Both the position numbers and the translations under genes were made by a program. The notes below the pieces were generated by a model that was given only the letters and a program-made list of their open reading frames with translations, did no database searches and had not been told where the DNA came from. A stretch of DNA of 64,000 bases from CAVYXK01 sp963772445 (lineage in GTDB: Bacteria > Pseudomonadota > Alphaproteobacteria > Acetobacterales > Acetobacteraceae), in the NCBI GenBank assembly GCA_963772445.1, contig CAVYXK010000019.1, positions 372,001-436,000 on the forward strand. Direction: 5' to 3'. Each line of letters starts with the position of its first letter. The first letter of the stretch is position 1. Of the stretch, positions 55,405 through 64,000 are shown piece by piece.

Positions 55405-56553
55405 ATGCGAACGGCACGCAATCCACTCAGCGACCCCCACGTCCGCGGTTGGATGCTGCAACTCCTTCTGATCGCCGTGCTGCTAATGGGGTTCGGCTTC
55501 CTGGCTGAGAACGCGGTCCGAAATCTTACATCGCGGCATATTCCGTTCGGTTTCGGCTTTCTCTTTCAATCCGCCGGGTTCGACATCGAGCAGAGGCTCA
55601 TCGACTATAATCCGCTCGACAGCGTTTCACGGGTGATCCTCGTTGGGTTGACGAATACGATCGTTGCGGCCGTGTCCAGCATCATATGCGCCTCGGTACT
55701 CGGTCTGATCATTGCGCTGATGCGCCTCTCGCCCAATCTGCTGTTCCGGGCCACCGGGATTGCTTATGTCGGCTTGATCCGCAACATTCCTTTGCTCTTG
55801 CTGGTCTTCTTCTGGTATTCTGCCGTTCTCCGGTTGCTACCGCCACCACGCGCAAGTTGGGCCATCGGAGCTTCGGTGTTCCTGAATGTGCGGGGGCTTT
55901 ACCTGCCCCGGCCGATTGTTACAAATGCCAGGACGTTCTGGGTGGGGCTGTCGATTATGATTGCCGGCATTTCGGTCTTGCTGGCCGCGCGGCGCCATCT
56001 GTCGGTCTGGTCCCGCCGCGCGGTCCTGACGGTCTGCTTTGGAGCGTTACTGTTCATCGTAGCGGCCGTCGCCCGTCAGGTGCAGGTCGGGTTCGAGTAT
56101 CCTCGGCTTGCCGGCTTCAACTTCCGCGGCGGGCTGCATCTGTTTCCCGAATTCGTCGCGCTGGTCGTGGCCCTATCTGTCGGAGAGGCTGCCTTTATCG
56201 CTGAGATCATCCGGGCCGGCGTGCTTTCGGTCAGCCGCGGTCAGACCGAGGCGGCCCGTGCACTGGGCATGAGCCGGCTGCAGATCATCAGGAAGATTGT
56301 GTTTCCTCAGGCGCTTCCGGTCATCATTCCGCCGTTGACCAGCGAATATCTGAGCCTGACGAAAGCTACCTCGCTCGGAGTGGCGATCGCCTTCCCGGAC
56401 CTGGTCCAAGTCTTTGCGGGGATCGTGCTCAGCCGTGCCGGGCACGAGATCGAGGTGATGCTGATTACGATGTCAGTTTATCTCAGTCTTAGCCTGCTTA
56501 CCGCCGCTTTCATGAATTGGTACAACCGGCGCGTGAAGCTTGTCGAAGGCTGA
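55405..56553 (+). CDS. Polar-amino-acid-type ABC permease (AapQ/BztB-like)
   Basis: 382 aa from the ATG at 55405 (GGAGGGG upstream). The long N-terminal extension, the first membrane helices, and the conserved cytoplasmic EAA loop in GQTEAARALGMSRLQIIRKI VFPQALPVI match the larger permease of general L-amino-acid transporters. The stop overlaps the next gene's TTG start. It works with the permease at 56540 and the binding protein at 57748. No ABC ATPase gene is present in the window. Confidence 0.88.
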   Translation: MRTARNPLSDPHVRGWMLQLLLIAVLLMGFGFLAENAVRNLTSRHIPFGFGFLFQSAGFDIEQRLIDYNPLDSVSRVILVGLTNTIVAAVSSIICASVLGLIIALMRLSPNLLFRATGIAYVGLIRNIPLLLLVFFWYSAVLRLLPPPRASWAIGASVFLNVRGLYLPRPIVTNARTFWVGLSIMIAGISVLLAARRHLSVWSRRAVLTVCFGALLFIVAAVARQVQVGFEYPRLAGFNFRGGLHLFPEFVALVVALSVGEAAFIAEIIRAGVLSVSRGQTEAARALGMSRLQIIRKIVFPQALPVIIPPLTSEYLSLTKATSLGVAIAFPDLVQVFAGIVLSRAGHEIEVMLITMSVYLSLSLLTAAFMNWYNRRVKLVEG

Positions 56554-57646
56554 CGTGTCAGGCACAATACTGATCGGCGCACCGCCGCCCTCGTGGAAAC
56601 GGCTCCGCGACCTGATGCAGGAGCTGTTTGCCTCGAGCCCGGGAAACCTGGCGATCAGCATTGCCTATCTCGGGATCGCTGGCCTCACGCTGCCGCACAT
56701 CTTCGATTGGCTCTTCGTGCAGGCGACCATCTCAGGCACGCAGCGGAGCGCCTGCGATCCAGCCGGCGCATGTTGGACGTTCGTGAAGGTCTATCTCGGT
56801 CAATTCATCTACGGCCGCTATCCACCGGATCAGCGCTGGCGTGTGGACCTCGCTATGCTGATCCTCTCTCTCTCTATCGTTCCATTCCTGCGAGCGGGCC
56901 GGCGGATTACATGGCGGAATCTGGTCGTGATCGTGGGGCTCGCACCGACCATCGCGGGACTACTAATGGCGGGCGGTTTGTTCGGGTTATCGTCCGTATC
57001 GAGCGATCAGTGGGGCGGCATAACCCTCAACCTGGTGCTGTGGTTCGGTGGTGCCGCAGGATCGTTCCTGCTCGGGCTGTTGCTGGCGCTCGGCCGCCGT
57101 TCACGGCTGCCGGTCGTGCGCGCGGTATCGATCGCACATATCGAGTTCTTCCGGGGCGTACCTCTGGTGACGGTCCTTTTCGCCGCGTCGGTGATGCTGC
57201 CTATTCTTCTGCCCGCCGGGACGGACTCTCCGAAAGTCATGCGCGCTCTAGTGGCGCTCATTCTGTTCCATGCGGCGCAGATGGCCGAGGTGCTGCGCGG
57301 CGGGCTGCAGGCGATTCCCAAGGGCCAGTACGAGGCGGCTGGCTCGCTCGGCTTCACCTATTGGCGCTCGATGGCGCTCATCATCTTGCCGCAGGTGCTG
57401 CGAATGGTCGTGCCCGGCATTATCAACGTGCTCGTCGGTCTGTTTCAAGGCACCAGCCTGGTCACCATCATCGGCCTCATTGACGCACTCGGCATCGCCA
57501 AGGAGGCCTCGAGCGATCCGGATTGGCTCGGCCTCTCTTGGGAGGGCTATATCTTCGTCGGAGCCATGTTCTTCGTTATCTGTGCCGGCATATCGCATTA
57601 TGGGCACAAGCTCGAGGGCAGGGCCGGGGTGCGGGCACTCGATTGA
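56540..57646 (+). CDS. Polar-amino-acid-type ABC permease (AapM/BztC-like)
   Basis: 368 aa. A TTG at 56540 (14-nt overlap) is the first start; a GTG at 56555 is an alternative. It has about eight hydrophobic segments and the EAA loop GQYEAAGSLGFTYWRSMALI ILPQ. The signature of the family's second subunit, IEFFRGVPLVTVLFAASVML, is seen at about residues 190-220. It forms a heterodimer with the preceding permease. Confidence 0.88.
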   Translation: MSKADVSGTILIGAPPPSWKRLRDLMQELFASSPGNLAISIAYLGIAGLTLPHIFDWLFVQATISGTQRSACDPAGACWTFVKVYLGQFIYGRYPPDQRWRVDLAMLILSLSIVPFLRAGRRITWRNLVVIVGLAPTIAGLLMAGGLFGLSSVSSDQWGGITLNLVLWFGGAAGSFLLGLLLALGRRSRLPVVRAVSIAHIEFFRGVPLVTVLFAASVMLPILLPAGTDSPKVMRALVALILFHAAQMAEVLRGGLQAIPKGQYEAAGSLGFTYWRSMALIILPQVLRMVVPGIINVLVGLFQGTSLVTIIGLIDALGIAKEASSDPDWLGLSWEGYIFVGAMFFVICAGISHYGHKLEGRAGVRALD

Positions 57647-57747
57647 CAGCGAAGCAGATGTACCATAAACCTCCTGGATGAAGCAGGTGTTCGCTCGTGG
57701 GTGCGACCCTGTGAGCGAAGCATCCGGCGGTCCAGGGGAGGGAAGTT

Positions 57748-58791
57748 GTGAAGCTTCATCGCGTATTCATAGCCTGTATTGCGCTGGTCGGCATGATTGG
57801 CGGATGCATGCTCGCTGCACCTACGGCTGGAGCACAAACGACAGCCAACACAATCAAGCAACGTGGTACGGTCAATTGCGGCATTTCGCCATCGCTTGCC
57901 GGATTCAGCGCAACGGATGCCAGTGGGCATTATCGCGGCATCGACGTGGATATCTGCCGTGCGACTGCAGCGGCCTTGCTCGGCGATTCCGAGAAGGTCA
58001 AGTATGTCCCGGTCTCCAGCGCTGACCGATTTACGACATTGCAAAGCGGCGCAATCGACATTCTCTCCGCTGCATCGAGTTGGACTTACACACGCAATAC
58101 GGCGCTGGCGCTCGAATTCGTAGCTGTCAACTTTTACACCGGCAGCGCCTTTCTGGTCCGCAAATCTCTTAATGTAACAAGCGCCAAGCAACTCGATGGC
58201 GCGACGGTTTGCGACACCCAGGGCACAACGAATGAGCATGCGGTGGCAGATTTCAATAAACTCAATAATATCAAGATCAATCTCCTGGTGTTCGATGATC
58301 TCAAGCAGGTCCTGGCGGCGATGCAGTCCGGGCGCTGCGACGGCTACGTAAACGACACCGCCACCGATGCAGTGCTGGCATTGCAGTTGCGGCAAACCGG
58401 CAACGAGTTCGTCGTGCTGCCAGAGATCATTTCGAACAACCCACAAGGCCCGTTCGTCCGGCAGGGGGATGAGCAGTTCTACAACCTCGTCAAGTTCAGC
58501 TACCTTGCCATGGTCAATGCCGAGGCGTTCGACATCACTTCGTCCAACGTGGACGAGTTACGCGCCAAGAGCAATGACCCGCGCGTCCGCAAGTTCCTTG
58601 GTGTAGACCAGGATCTTTGCCGAAATATCGGCCTCGATAAGGAGTGTTTCTATCGGGTTGTCAAACAGGTCGGGAATTATGGAGAGTCCTACGACCGCAA
58701 CGTCGGTTCCGGTTCGATCCTTAAGATACCGCGTGGCGTCAATGCGTTGTGGACCAAAGGTGGACTGATTTTCTCTCCCCCATTCGATTGA
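57748..58791 (+). CDS. Amino-acid-type ABC substrate-binding protein (AapJ-like)
   Basis: 347 aa from a GTG with GGGGAGGG upstream. A signal sequence (residues 1-29, ending APTAGA) directs it to the periplasm. The mature part matches AapJ: TIKQRGTVNCGISPSLAGFS, DVDICRATAAALLGD, then SAASSWTYTRNTALALEFV. These proteins bind polar amino acids, but here the surrounding enzymes handle cyclitol- or sugar-like compounds, so an amino-bearing ligand is possible (inference). It lies about 100 nt after the permease pair. Confidence 0.9.
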   Translation: MKLHRVFIACIALVGMIGGCMLAAPTAGAQTTANTIKQRGTVNCGISPSLAGFSATDASGHYRGIDVDICRATAAALLGDSEKVKYVPVSSADRFTTLQSGAIDILSAASSWTYTRNTALALEFVAVNFYTGSAFLVRKSLNVTSAKQLDGATVCDTQGTTNEHAVADFNKLNNIKINLLVFDDLKQVLAAMQSGRCDGYVNDTATDAVLALQLRQTGNEFVVLPEIISNNPQGPFVRQGDEQFYNLVKFSYLAMVNAEAFDITSSNVDELRAKSNDPRVRKFLGVDQDLCRNIGLDKECFYRVVKQVGNYGESYDRNVGSGSILKIPRGVNALWTKGGLIFSPPFD

Positions 58792-58802
58792 GGAACGCCC
58801 TG

Positions 58803-59519
58803 ATGCGAGTCACCGTCTGGAACGAGTTCTGGCACGAGCGCAATACACCCGAAGTCGGCCGTATCTATCCTGAGGGGATACACGCTGTCCTCGCCAAGGC
58901 TCTTGGTGAGGCGGGACTGACTGTCCGGAGCGCCACGTTTGAACAGCCGGAACATGGACTCTCGGATGCCGTGCTGGCCGAGACAGATGTCCTCGTCTGG
59001 TGGGCTCACCGGCTGCACGACCAGGTCTCGGACGCGGTGGTCAGCCGGGTGCAGCGGCAGGTTCTGGGCGGGATGGGCCTGGTCATGCTGCATTCCGGTC
59101 ACTTTTCGAAAGTGTTCAAGACCCTGATGGGCACGACCTGTACCCTGCGCTGGCGAGATGTCGGCGAGTGTGAGCGTATCTGGGTCGTCTCTCCTTCGCA
59201 TCCGATCGTCCGAGGGTTGCCCGCCTACTTCGAGCTCGCGCAGGAAGAGGCGTACGGGGAGTTCTTCGACATCCCCGAGCCGGACGAACTCGTCCTGATC
59301 AGTTGGTTCAAGGGTGGCGAAGTGTTCCGGTCCGGCTGCTGCTTCACCCGCGGGCGCGGCCGTATCTTTTACTTCCGCCCTGGCCACGAGACATTCCCGA
59401 CGCTGCACAACCCCAACGTGCAGAAGGTCATCGTGAATGCGGCTCGTTGGGCCGCGCCGGCAGATCAGTCCCGCCGGACGCCGGAAAGCGAACGAGTTGA
59501 TCCGCTCGAACGCCTTTAA
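58803..59519 (+). CDS. ThuA-like (trehalose utilisation) family protein
   Basis: 238 aa, ATG at 58803. The glutamine-amidotransferase-like fold is seen in VTVWNEFWHERNTPEVGRIY PEG, DVLVWWAHRLHDQV, GLVMLHSGHFSKVFKTLMG and FYFRPGHETFPTLHNP. ThuA proteins act on trehalose and other oligosaccharides together with Gfo/Idh/MocA dehydrogenases (keto-sugar chemistry). That matches the next gene, whose TTG start overlaps by 23 nt. Confidence 0.88.
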   Translation: MRVTVWNEFWHERNTPEVGRIYPEGIHAVLAKALGEAGLTVRSATFEQPEHGLSDAVLAETDVLVWWAHRLHDQVSDAVVSRVQRQVLGGMGLVMLHSGHFSKVFKTLMGTTCTLRWRDVGECERIWVVSPSHPIVRGLPAYFELAQEEAYGEFFDIPEPDELVLISWFKGGEVFRSGCCFTRGRGRIFYFRPGHETFPTLHNPNVQKVIVNAARWAAPADQSRRTPESERVDPLERL

Positions 59520-60558
59520 CGAAGTGCGGGAGCCGCCTACAGGATTCGGCCTGATCGGGCTTGGCGCAATCAGCCGCGCCCACCTCGAAGGCTTCCGAAA
59601 AGCGTCCAGCTTCGCGCGCATCGCCGCCGTCTGCGATGTCGACAGCGCGCGCGTCGATCAGGTCGGGCAGACGATCGGCGCTCGTTCATATTCGGACTAC
59701 CACGCCCTGCTTCTTGACCCTGAGATTGCGGCGGTTGACATCGCGTTGCCTCATCACCTGCATTACGAAGTAGGCCGTGCCGCACTCGAAGCCGGCAAGC
59801 ACGTGCTGATAGAGAAGCCACTGGCACCGACCGTCCTTGAGTGCGACGGGCTGATCTCGCTGGCACGGGAACGCAACCTTCTGCTCAGCGTCTCCGAGAA
59901 TGCGCGCTTCGTGAGCGCCTATATCGAGGTCAAGAGGCTGCTGGATGCTGGCACCCTCGGCACGCCCCGTCTGATCCGCACCCTGATCTACGGCAGCGAA
60001 ATCGCCGCTTTGACCAACAAGGCGCATTGGCGAGCGCGCGCTGAAGAATCGCTGGGCGGCGCTATCGTCGATTCCAGCCCGCATACCTTCTATCTGCTCA
60101 AGTTTCTCTTTGGCCCGGTCGCGCAACTACGCGCGTTCACAGACAAACTGATCGACCAGTCGGAGGTCGAGGACAATGCGCTGGTCACAGGCCGCCTAGA
60201 ATCGGGCGCGCTTTTCACTTCCCAATTCACTTTCACCGCCGAGATTCCGTGGGGCGAGCGGCTTGAAATTTACGGCACCGAAGGAACGGTGGTCGTGGAT
60301 CAGCTTCGCGATCCACCTGCTCTGCACTTTCGGGGAAGGACAGATATGGCCGGAACGCCGCTCGCCGGCGTACGGTATGATCCGGCCGGCTGGAAGTTCG
60401 CCTCCATTGCAACCAGTGTCGCACGGTTTGCCGAGGCCGTCCACGAGAATCAGCCCGCGCCTATCGACCCGCTCGATGCGCGCTATGTGATGTTCGTCAT
60501 TGAAAACTGCTATGAATCGGCACGCGCAGGGGGCGAGCTTGTCGCTCTTGGAGGGTAA
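59497..60558 (+). CDS. Gfo/Idh/MocA family oxidoreductase
   Basis: 353 aa from TTG 59497 (a longer form from 59437 is possible). The Rossmann motif is GFGLIGLGAISRAHLEGFRK, with the catalytic EKPLAPT dyad at about residues 105-112 and a C-terminal beta-sheet domain ending in ENCYESARAGG. These enzymes oxidise hydroxyls of inositols and sugars with NAD. Overlap with the ThuA gene and a 17-nt gap to the IolD-like gene place it in one operon. Confidence 0.9.
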   Translation: MIRSNAFNEVREPPTGFGLIGLGAISRAHLEGFRKASSFARIAAVCDVDSARVDQVGQTIGARSYSDYHALLLDPEIAAVDIALPHHLHYEVGRAALEAGKHVLIEKPLAPTVLECDGLISLARERNLLLSVSENARFVSAYIEVKRLLDAGTLGTPRLIRTLIYGSEIAALTNKAHWRARAEESLGGAIVDSSPHTFYLLKFLFGPVAQLRAFTDKLIDQSEVEDNALVTGRLESGALFTSQFTFTAEIPWGERLEIYGTEGTVVVDQLRDPPALHFRGRTDMAGTPLAGVRYDPAGWKFASIATSVARFAEAVHENQPAPIDPLDARYVMFVIENCYESARAGGELVALGG

Positions 60559-60575
60559 GCTTGGGTGAACGAGGC

Positions 60576-62420
60576 ATGAAGACAGTCCGGCTCACGATGG
60601 CGCAGGCGCTCGTGCGCTACCTCATCGCTCAGCGAACGATTCTGGACGGCGAGGAAGCACCACTTTTTCCCGGTGTTTTCGCTATCTTCGGTCACGGGAA
60701 CGTCACTTGCTTGGGCGAGGCGCTAGAGCCGGTGCGGGATCGGTTGCCGGTCTGGCGCGGGCAGAACGAACAGTCGATGGCGCTGGCCGGCATCGCTTAT
60801 GCGAAGGCCAAGCGCCGCCGACAGGTAATGGTGGCAGCCAGCTCTATAGGGCCCGGGGCGACGAATATGGTCACGGCTGCCGCCGTCGCCCATTCCAACC
60901 GCCTGCCGATCCTGCTTCTGATTGGCGACGTCTTCGCCTCTCGGTTGCCTGATCCGGTGCTGCAGCAGGTTGAGCACTTCGATAACCCGACAAAGACTGT
61001 CACTGACGCATTCAGGGCGGTAAGCCGTTATTGGGATCGGATCACACGGCCGGAACAGATCATCTCCTCGCTGCCGCAGGCGCTGGCTACCATGCTCGAT
61101 CCGGCTAATTGCGGTCCTGCTGTTCTCGCGCTTTGTCAGGACACGCAAGGCGAGGCGTTTGATTACCCGGAGGTCTTCTTCGAGCCGACTGTGCACCGGA
61201 TCGCAAGGCCTCGGCCCGACACTGAGCAACTGGCCGATGCTGCCCGTTTGCTCGGAAGCGCCAAGCGGCCCCTGCTCATAGCGGGGGGTGGGGTGCACTA
61301 TTCCCTAGCAACGGAGAAGCTGTCCGAGTTCGTCCAGATCCACAATCTCCCGGTATGCGAGACGCTTGCCGGTCGAGCCTGCTTGCCGCACGATCATCCC
61401 TGCCATGTCGGACCGCTGGGCGTCAGCGGCAGCGATTCCGCGAACGCTCTCGCGGCTGAAGCCGACGTCGTGCTCGCAGTGGGTACCAGGCTGCAGGACT
61501 TCTCTACGGGGTCTTGGTCAGTGTTCGCTGATCCGGACTGCCGGCTGATCGCACTCAATGCTGCACGCTTCGATGCAGCCAAACATCGGGCTCTGCCTGT
61601 CGTGGGGGATGCGCTCGAGGGACTTACGGGACTTTCTGCTGCACTTGGCGACTGGCGCGCGCCCGAAACCTGGATGGAACGTGGGCGGCGCGAATACGCC
61701 GTCTGGAACGAAGTCGTGGACCGGTGCACGGGCCCGACCAATGCGCAAATCCCCAGTTATGCCCAGGTCATAGGGGCCATAAACCGCAAATGCGACGCAG
61801 GCGATCTGGTGGTCTCCGCGGCGGGTGGACTGCCAGGCGAGTTGGGCAAAACCTGGCGAGCGAAGTCCGTCGGTAGTTTCGATTGCGAGTTCGGCTATTC
61901 CTGCATGGGCTATGAGATAGCCGGCGCCCTGGGTGCGAAGATGGCCGATCCGAGCGGAGAGGTCATCGCCTTTGTGGGTGACGGGTCGTACCTTATGATG
62001 AATTCCGAGATCTACAGCTCTGTGCTGACCGGGTACAAGCTGATACTGATCGTTTGCGACAATGGCGGCTTTGCGGTGATTGAGCGGCTGCAGATCGGAC
62101 AGGGAGGTAGAGGCTTCAACAATATGTTCTCTACCAGCAATGTCCAGCAGGTCTTCCCAGTTGATTTCGTCAAGCACGCGGAGAGTATGGGTGCGATCGC
62201 CGAGCGGGTCCGCTCGATCAGCGAGCTTGAGCAGGCGTTCCTTCGGGCGAAGGCGGCCGACCGCACGACGGCGATCGTGATCGAGGTGCAGGCGCAGGAA
62301 TGGACGCCCGGTGGCGCCTGGTGGGACGTCGGCGTGCCCGAGGTCAGTGACCGGGTGGAAGTCCGTGAAGCAACTGCGCGACTTAAAGCCCAACGCGCTC
62401 GCCAGCGCTTCGGTGTTTAG
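60576..62420 (+). CDS. iolD: ThDP-dependent IolD-like hydrolase (trihydroxycyclohexanedione hydrolase family)
   Basis: 614 aa from the ATG at 60576 (ACGAGG upstream). LTMAQALVRYLIAQRT and LFPGVFAIFGHGNVTCLGEA at the start are the IolD signature. The ThDP part includes FVGDGSYLMMNSEI (the GDG-x-N cofactor motif), then LILIVCDNGGFAVIERLQ and EVQAQEWTPGGAWWDVGVPE. IolD opens the ring of 3D-trihydroxycyclohexane-1,2-dione in myo-inositol breakdown. No other iol gene is present, so the substrate here may be a related cyclic diketone. Confidence 0.9.
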   Translation: MKTVRLTMAQALVRYLIAQRTILDGEEAPLFPGVFAIFGHGNVTCLGEALEPVRDRLPVWRGQNEQSMALAGIAYAKAKRRRQVMVAASSIGPGATNMVTAAAVAHSNRLPILLLIGDVFASRLPDPVLQQVEHFDNPTKTVTDAFRAVSRYWDRITRPEQIISSLPQALATMLDPANCGPAVLALCQDTQGEAFDYPEVFFEPTVHRIARPRPDTEQLADAARLLGSAKRPLLIAGGGVHYSLATEKLSEFVQIHNLPVCETLAGRACLPHDHPCHVGPLGVSGSDSANALAAEADVVLAVGTRLQDFSTGSWSVFADPDCRLIALNAARFDAAKHRALPVVGDALEGLTGLSAALGDWRAPETWMERGRREYAVWNEVVDRCTGPTNAQIPSYAQVIGAINRKCDAGDLVVSAAGGLPGELGKTWRAKSVGSFDCEFGYSCMGYEIAGALGAKMADPSGEVIAFVGDGSYLMMNSEIYSSVLTGYKLILIVCDNGGFAVIERLQIGQGGRGFNNMFSTSNVQQVFPVDFVKHAESMGAIAERVRSISELEQAFLRAKAADRTTAIVIEVQAQEWTPGGAWWDVGVPEVSDRVEVREATARLKAQRARQRFGV

Positions 62421-62672
62421 CCTATCTATCTGAAACCAAGGGGCTTGCCGCGCAACTCCGGAAGAAGCCACTCGATTGCCACTGCGAGATTGTGGATGCC
62501 AACAATGCATCAGTGCATGGTCTCTTCCTTGTTACAGCGCATGTGATCGCGGCGAGTACGCTGAGGACCAAAATGTCCGCCGCAGCGTCATCCACCCGTC
62601 ACGGCCGAAAGCGCACCACTCAAATCATGTCCGCTTTTGAGGTGTCACCAGTTTCGGCCGGACGGCTAGTAT
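62421..62672. other. Gene-free stretch before IS91 copy C
   Basis: About 250 nt with no supported frame. No terminator hairpin is obvious after the IolD-like gene. Confidence 0.35.
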
Positions 62673-64000
62673 GGTGAAGGTTTTCGGACGCCGGCCATCT
62701 CCGGTCGCGCGTCTGGGCACGGGGCCGGCGTACGAAAACCGCCCATGCACGAACCCGCGGGGCTGCGACGATGGTCTATGGGGATTTCGAGTTTTGCTCG
62801 GTTGTGGTGACGGCGGAACCGGCTGGGCGCTGGAACCGGCGAGAGCTTGGTGAGTGAGATTTTCCGCCGGGCGAGGCTAGAATTGGGATCTGGCAGCGGC
62901 TGATATTCAGCACGTTTGCGCTGATCTTGGTGAAGGGCGTGCCTGGGGGCATTCGTCGTAACAGTGGTGTTGCGGCGTGAGGTGAGCGCAAGCCGTGCCG
63001 GGTCACGACGAAGTGCTCCCGGTTGGTGCGGGCGCGTGAGGTGGCGCGCGGGGTTGCCTCCATCGCCCGAAGGTCTCGACGATGGTCATGCGCCCGCCAC
63101 AGCAGGGACAGGGCGGCAGCCAATCGAGTGGTTCTGGCACTTCGACGGGCTCCGGCGGCGGTGCCACGGCAAGCAGTTCGCGGGCACGCATGATATTGGC
63201 CTTGCGTGCGGAACTGGCGAGCAAGCCGTAATGGCGGATGCGGTGGAAGCCATGTGGCAGGACATGGAGCAGGAAGCGGCGGATGAACTCGTGCGGCGCG
63301 AGCGTCATGACGCGCTGCCGCTCGGGACCATCGCGGCGGTAGTCCTTGTAGCGGAAGGTGACGCCGGTCTCGTCGAACGCAATCAGGCGCTGGTTGGAGA
63401 TGGCGACCCGGTGGGTATAGCGCGAGAGATAGGCGAGCACGGCCTCGGGGCCGGCGAACGGTGGCTTGGCATAGACCACGAACCGCTTCTTCCTGACCGC
63501 GGCGAGGTGACGCAGGAAAAGGCGGTGGTCGGCGAGACCGGCCTGCGCGCCGAAGAAGGCGAGTTGCCCCGCCTTATGGAGCTCGATCAGCCGGGTGAGG
63601 AACAAGCGGCGAAAGAGCGAGCCCAGCACCCGCACCGGCAGCAGGAAGGCCGGACGCGAAGAGATCCAGCGCTGTCCGTCGAGCGAGATGCCGCCGCCCG
63701 GCACGATCATGTGGATATGGGGATGGTGCGTCATCGCCGATCCCCAGGTGTGGAGCACGGCGGTGATGCCGATGCTGGCGCCGAGGTGCTTAGGGTCGGC
63801 CGCGATCGTCATCATCGTCTCCGACGCCGCACGGAACAGCAGATCGTAGACGATCGCCTTGTTCTGCACGGCGATGTCTGCAAGCTCGGTGGGAAGCGTG
63901 AAGACGACATGGAAGTAGCCGACCGGCAGCAGGTCGGCTTCGCGCTCGGCCAGCCAGGTGCGCGCAGCGGCGCCCTGACATTTGGGACAGTGTCGATTGC
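62673..64000 (-). mobile_element. IS91-type element, copy C (partial, cut by window end)
   Basis: It begins GGTGAAGGTTTTCGGACG at 62673 and matches copy B to the window end, except for a few bases (for example T in GAATTGGGATC, as in copy A). Direct orientation to copy B. Confidence 0.88.
63003..64000 (-). CDS. IS91-family HUH transposase, copy C (5' end outside window)
   Basis: The visible 332 codons match copies A and B with one change (KAGQLAFFGAQ for KAGRLAFFGAQ). The HUH and Tyr motifs and the C-terminal zinc motif are present. The start would lie at about 64196. Confidence 0.9.
   Translation of the reverse strand, partial: NRHCPKCQGAAARTWLAEREADLLPVGYFHVVFTLPTELADIAVQNKAIVYDLLFRAASETMMTIAADPKHLGASIGITAVLHTWGSAMTHHPHIHMIVPGGGISLDGQRWISSRPAFLLPVRVLGSLFRRLFLTRLIELHKAGQLAFFGAQAGLADHRLFLRHLAAVRKKRFVVYAKPPFAGPEAVLAYLSRYTHRVAISNQRLIAFDETGVTFRYKDYRRDGPERQRVMTLAPHEFIRRFLLHVLPHGFHRIRHYGLLASSARKANIMRARELLAVAPPPEPVEVPEPLDWLPPCPCCGGRMTIVETFGRWRQPRAPPHAPAPTGSTSS

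Noticed and set aside
1..64000. CRISPR array
   Set aside because: No regularly spaced short direct repeats were seen; all repeats found are insertion sequences or palindromes.

Overview
The window is GC-rich DNA from an alphaproteobacterium, most likely an acetic-acid-bacterium relative (Acetobacteraceae/Rhodospirillales). The basis is the midA-pgeF-prs housekeeping block, the beta-class GST and LLM oxidoreductase genes, an IS1031-type IS5 element, and serine-recombinase remnants of a kind I associate with that group. This is inference; no rRNA is present.

Layout: (1) 1-15368 is ordinary chromosome. It holds a partial midA, pgeF, a lipoprotein gene, a GST, prs, an RND efflux operon (permease frameshifted), a potassium-channel-like protein, an AraC regulator, a HAD hydrolase, an FAD oxidoreductase, a frameshifted LLM flavin monooxygenase, a second GST and a histidine phosphatase. 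(2) 15369-15863 is an integration hotspot: debris of a serine recombinase, then the 3' half of a tRNA-Glu gene. (3) 15864-about 33000 is an integrated element. It has a tyrosine integrase, an AlpA/excisionase-like HTH protein, a tightly overlapping VWA/unknown/primase-helicase operon, a cargo cassette with a TIGR04255-type protein, and two Nu1/TerS-like packaging genes. I found no capsid, portal or large terminase gene. Without its insertion sequences the element is about 11 kb, and its gene order resembles phage-inducible islands (phage satellites). Several IS have broken it up; one splits the primase gene with a clean CTAG duplication. (4) 33483-36141, 49921-52579 and 62673-end are three near-identical IS91-type elements (tyrosine recombinase plus HUH transposase). 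(5) 36142-49920, between two inverted copies, is accessory chromosome: an NTF2-like protein, a decayed ABC substrate-binding protein, a haloacetate-dehalogenase-like hydrolase, a membrane protein, a cobalt-type nitrile hydratase operon, and a TetR-RND efflux locus whose adaptor gene is interrupted by an apparently ORF-less group II intron. (6) 52580-62672, between two directly repeated IS91 copies, is a catabolic cluster: RpiR regulator, enolase-superfamily enzyme, polar-amino-acid-type ABC permeases and binding protein, ThuA-like protein, Gfo/Idh/MocA dehydrogenase and IolD-like ThDP hydrolase.

How the parts work together: the TetR repressor and its palindromic operator probably control the second RND pump. 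The RpiR regulator probably controls uptake and ring opening of a cyclitol- or sugar-like compound. The satellite-like element would integrate and excise with its own integrase, replicate with its primase-helicase, and use TerS-like proteins to redirect a helper phage's packaging. Many genes carry single-base frameshifts (4670, 12824, 27240, 29091, 31036, 44210 and others). Some are probably real decay, but residual sequencing indels cannot be excluded.
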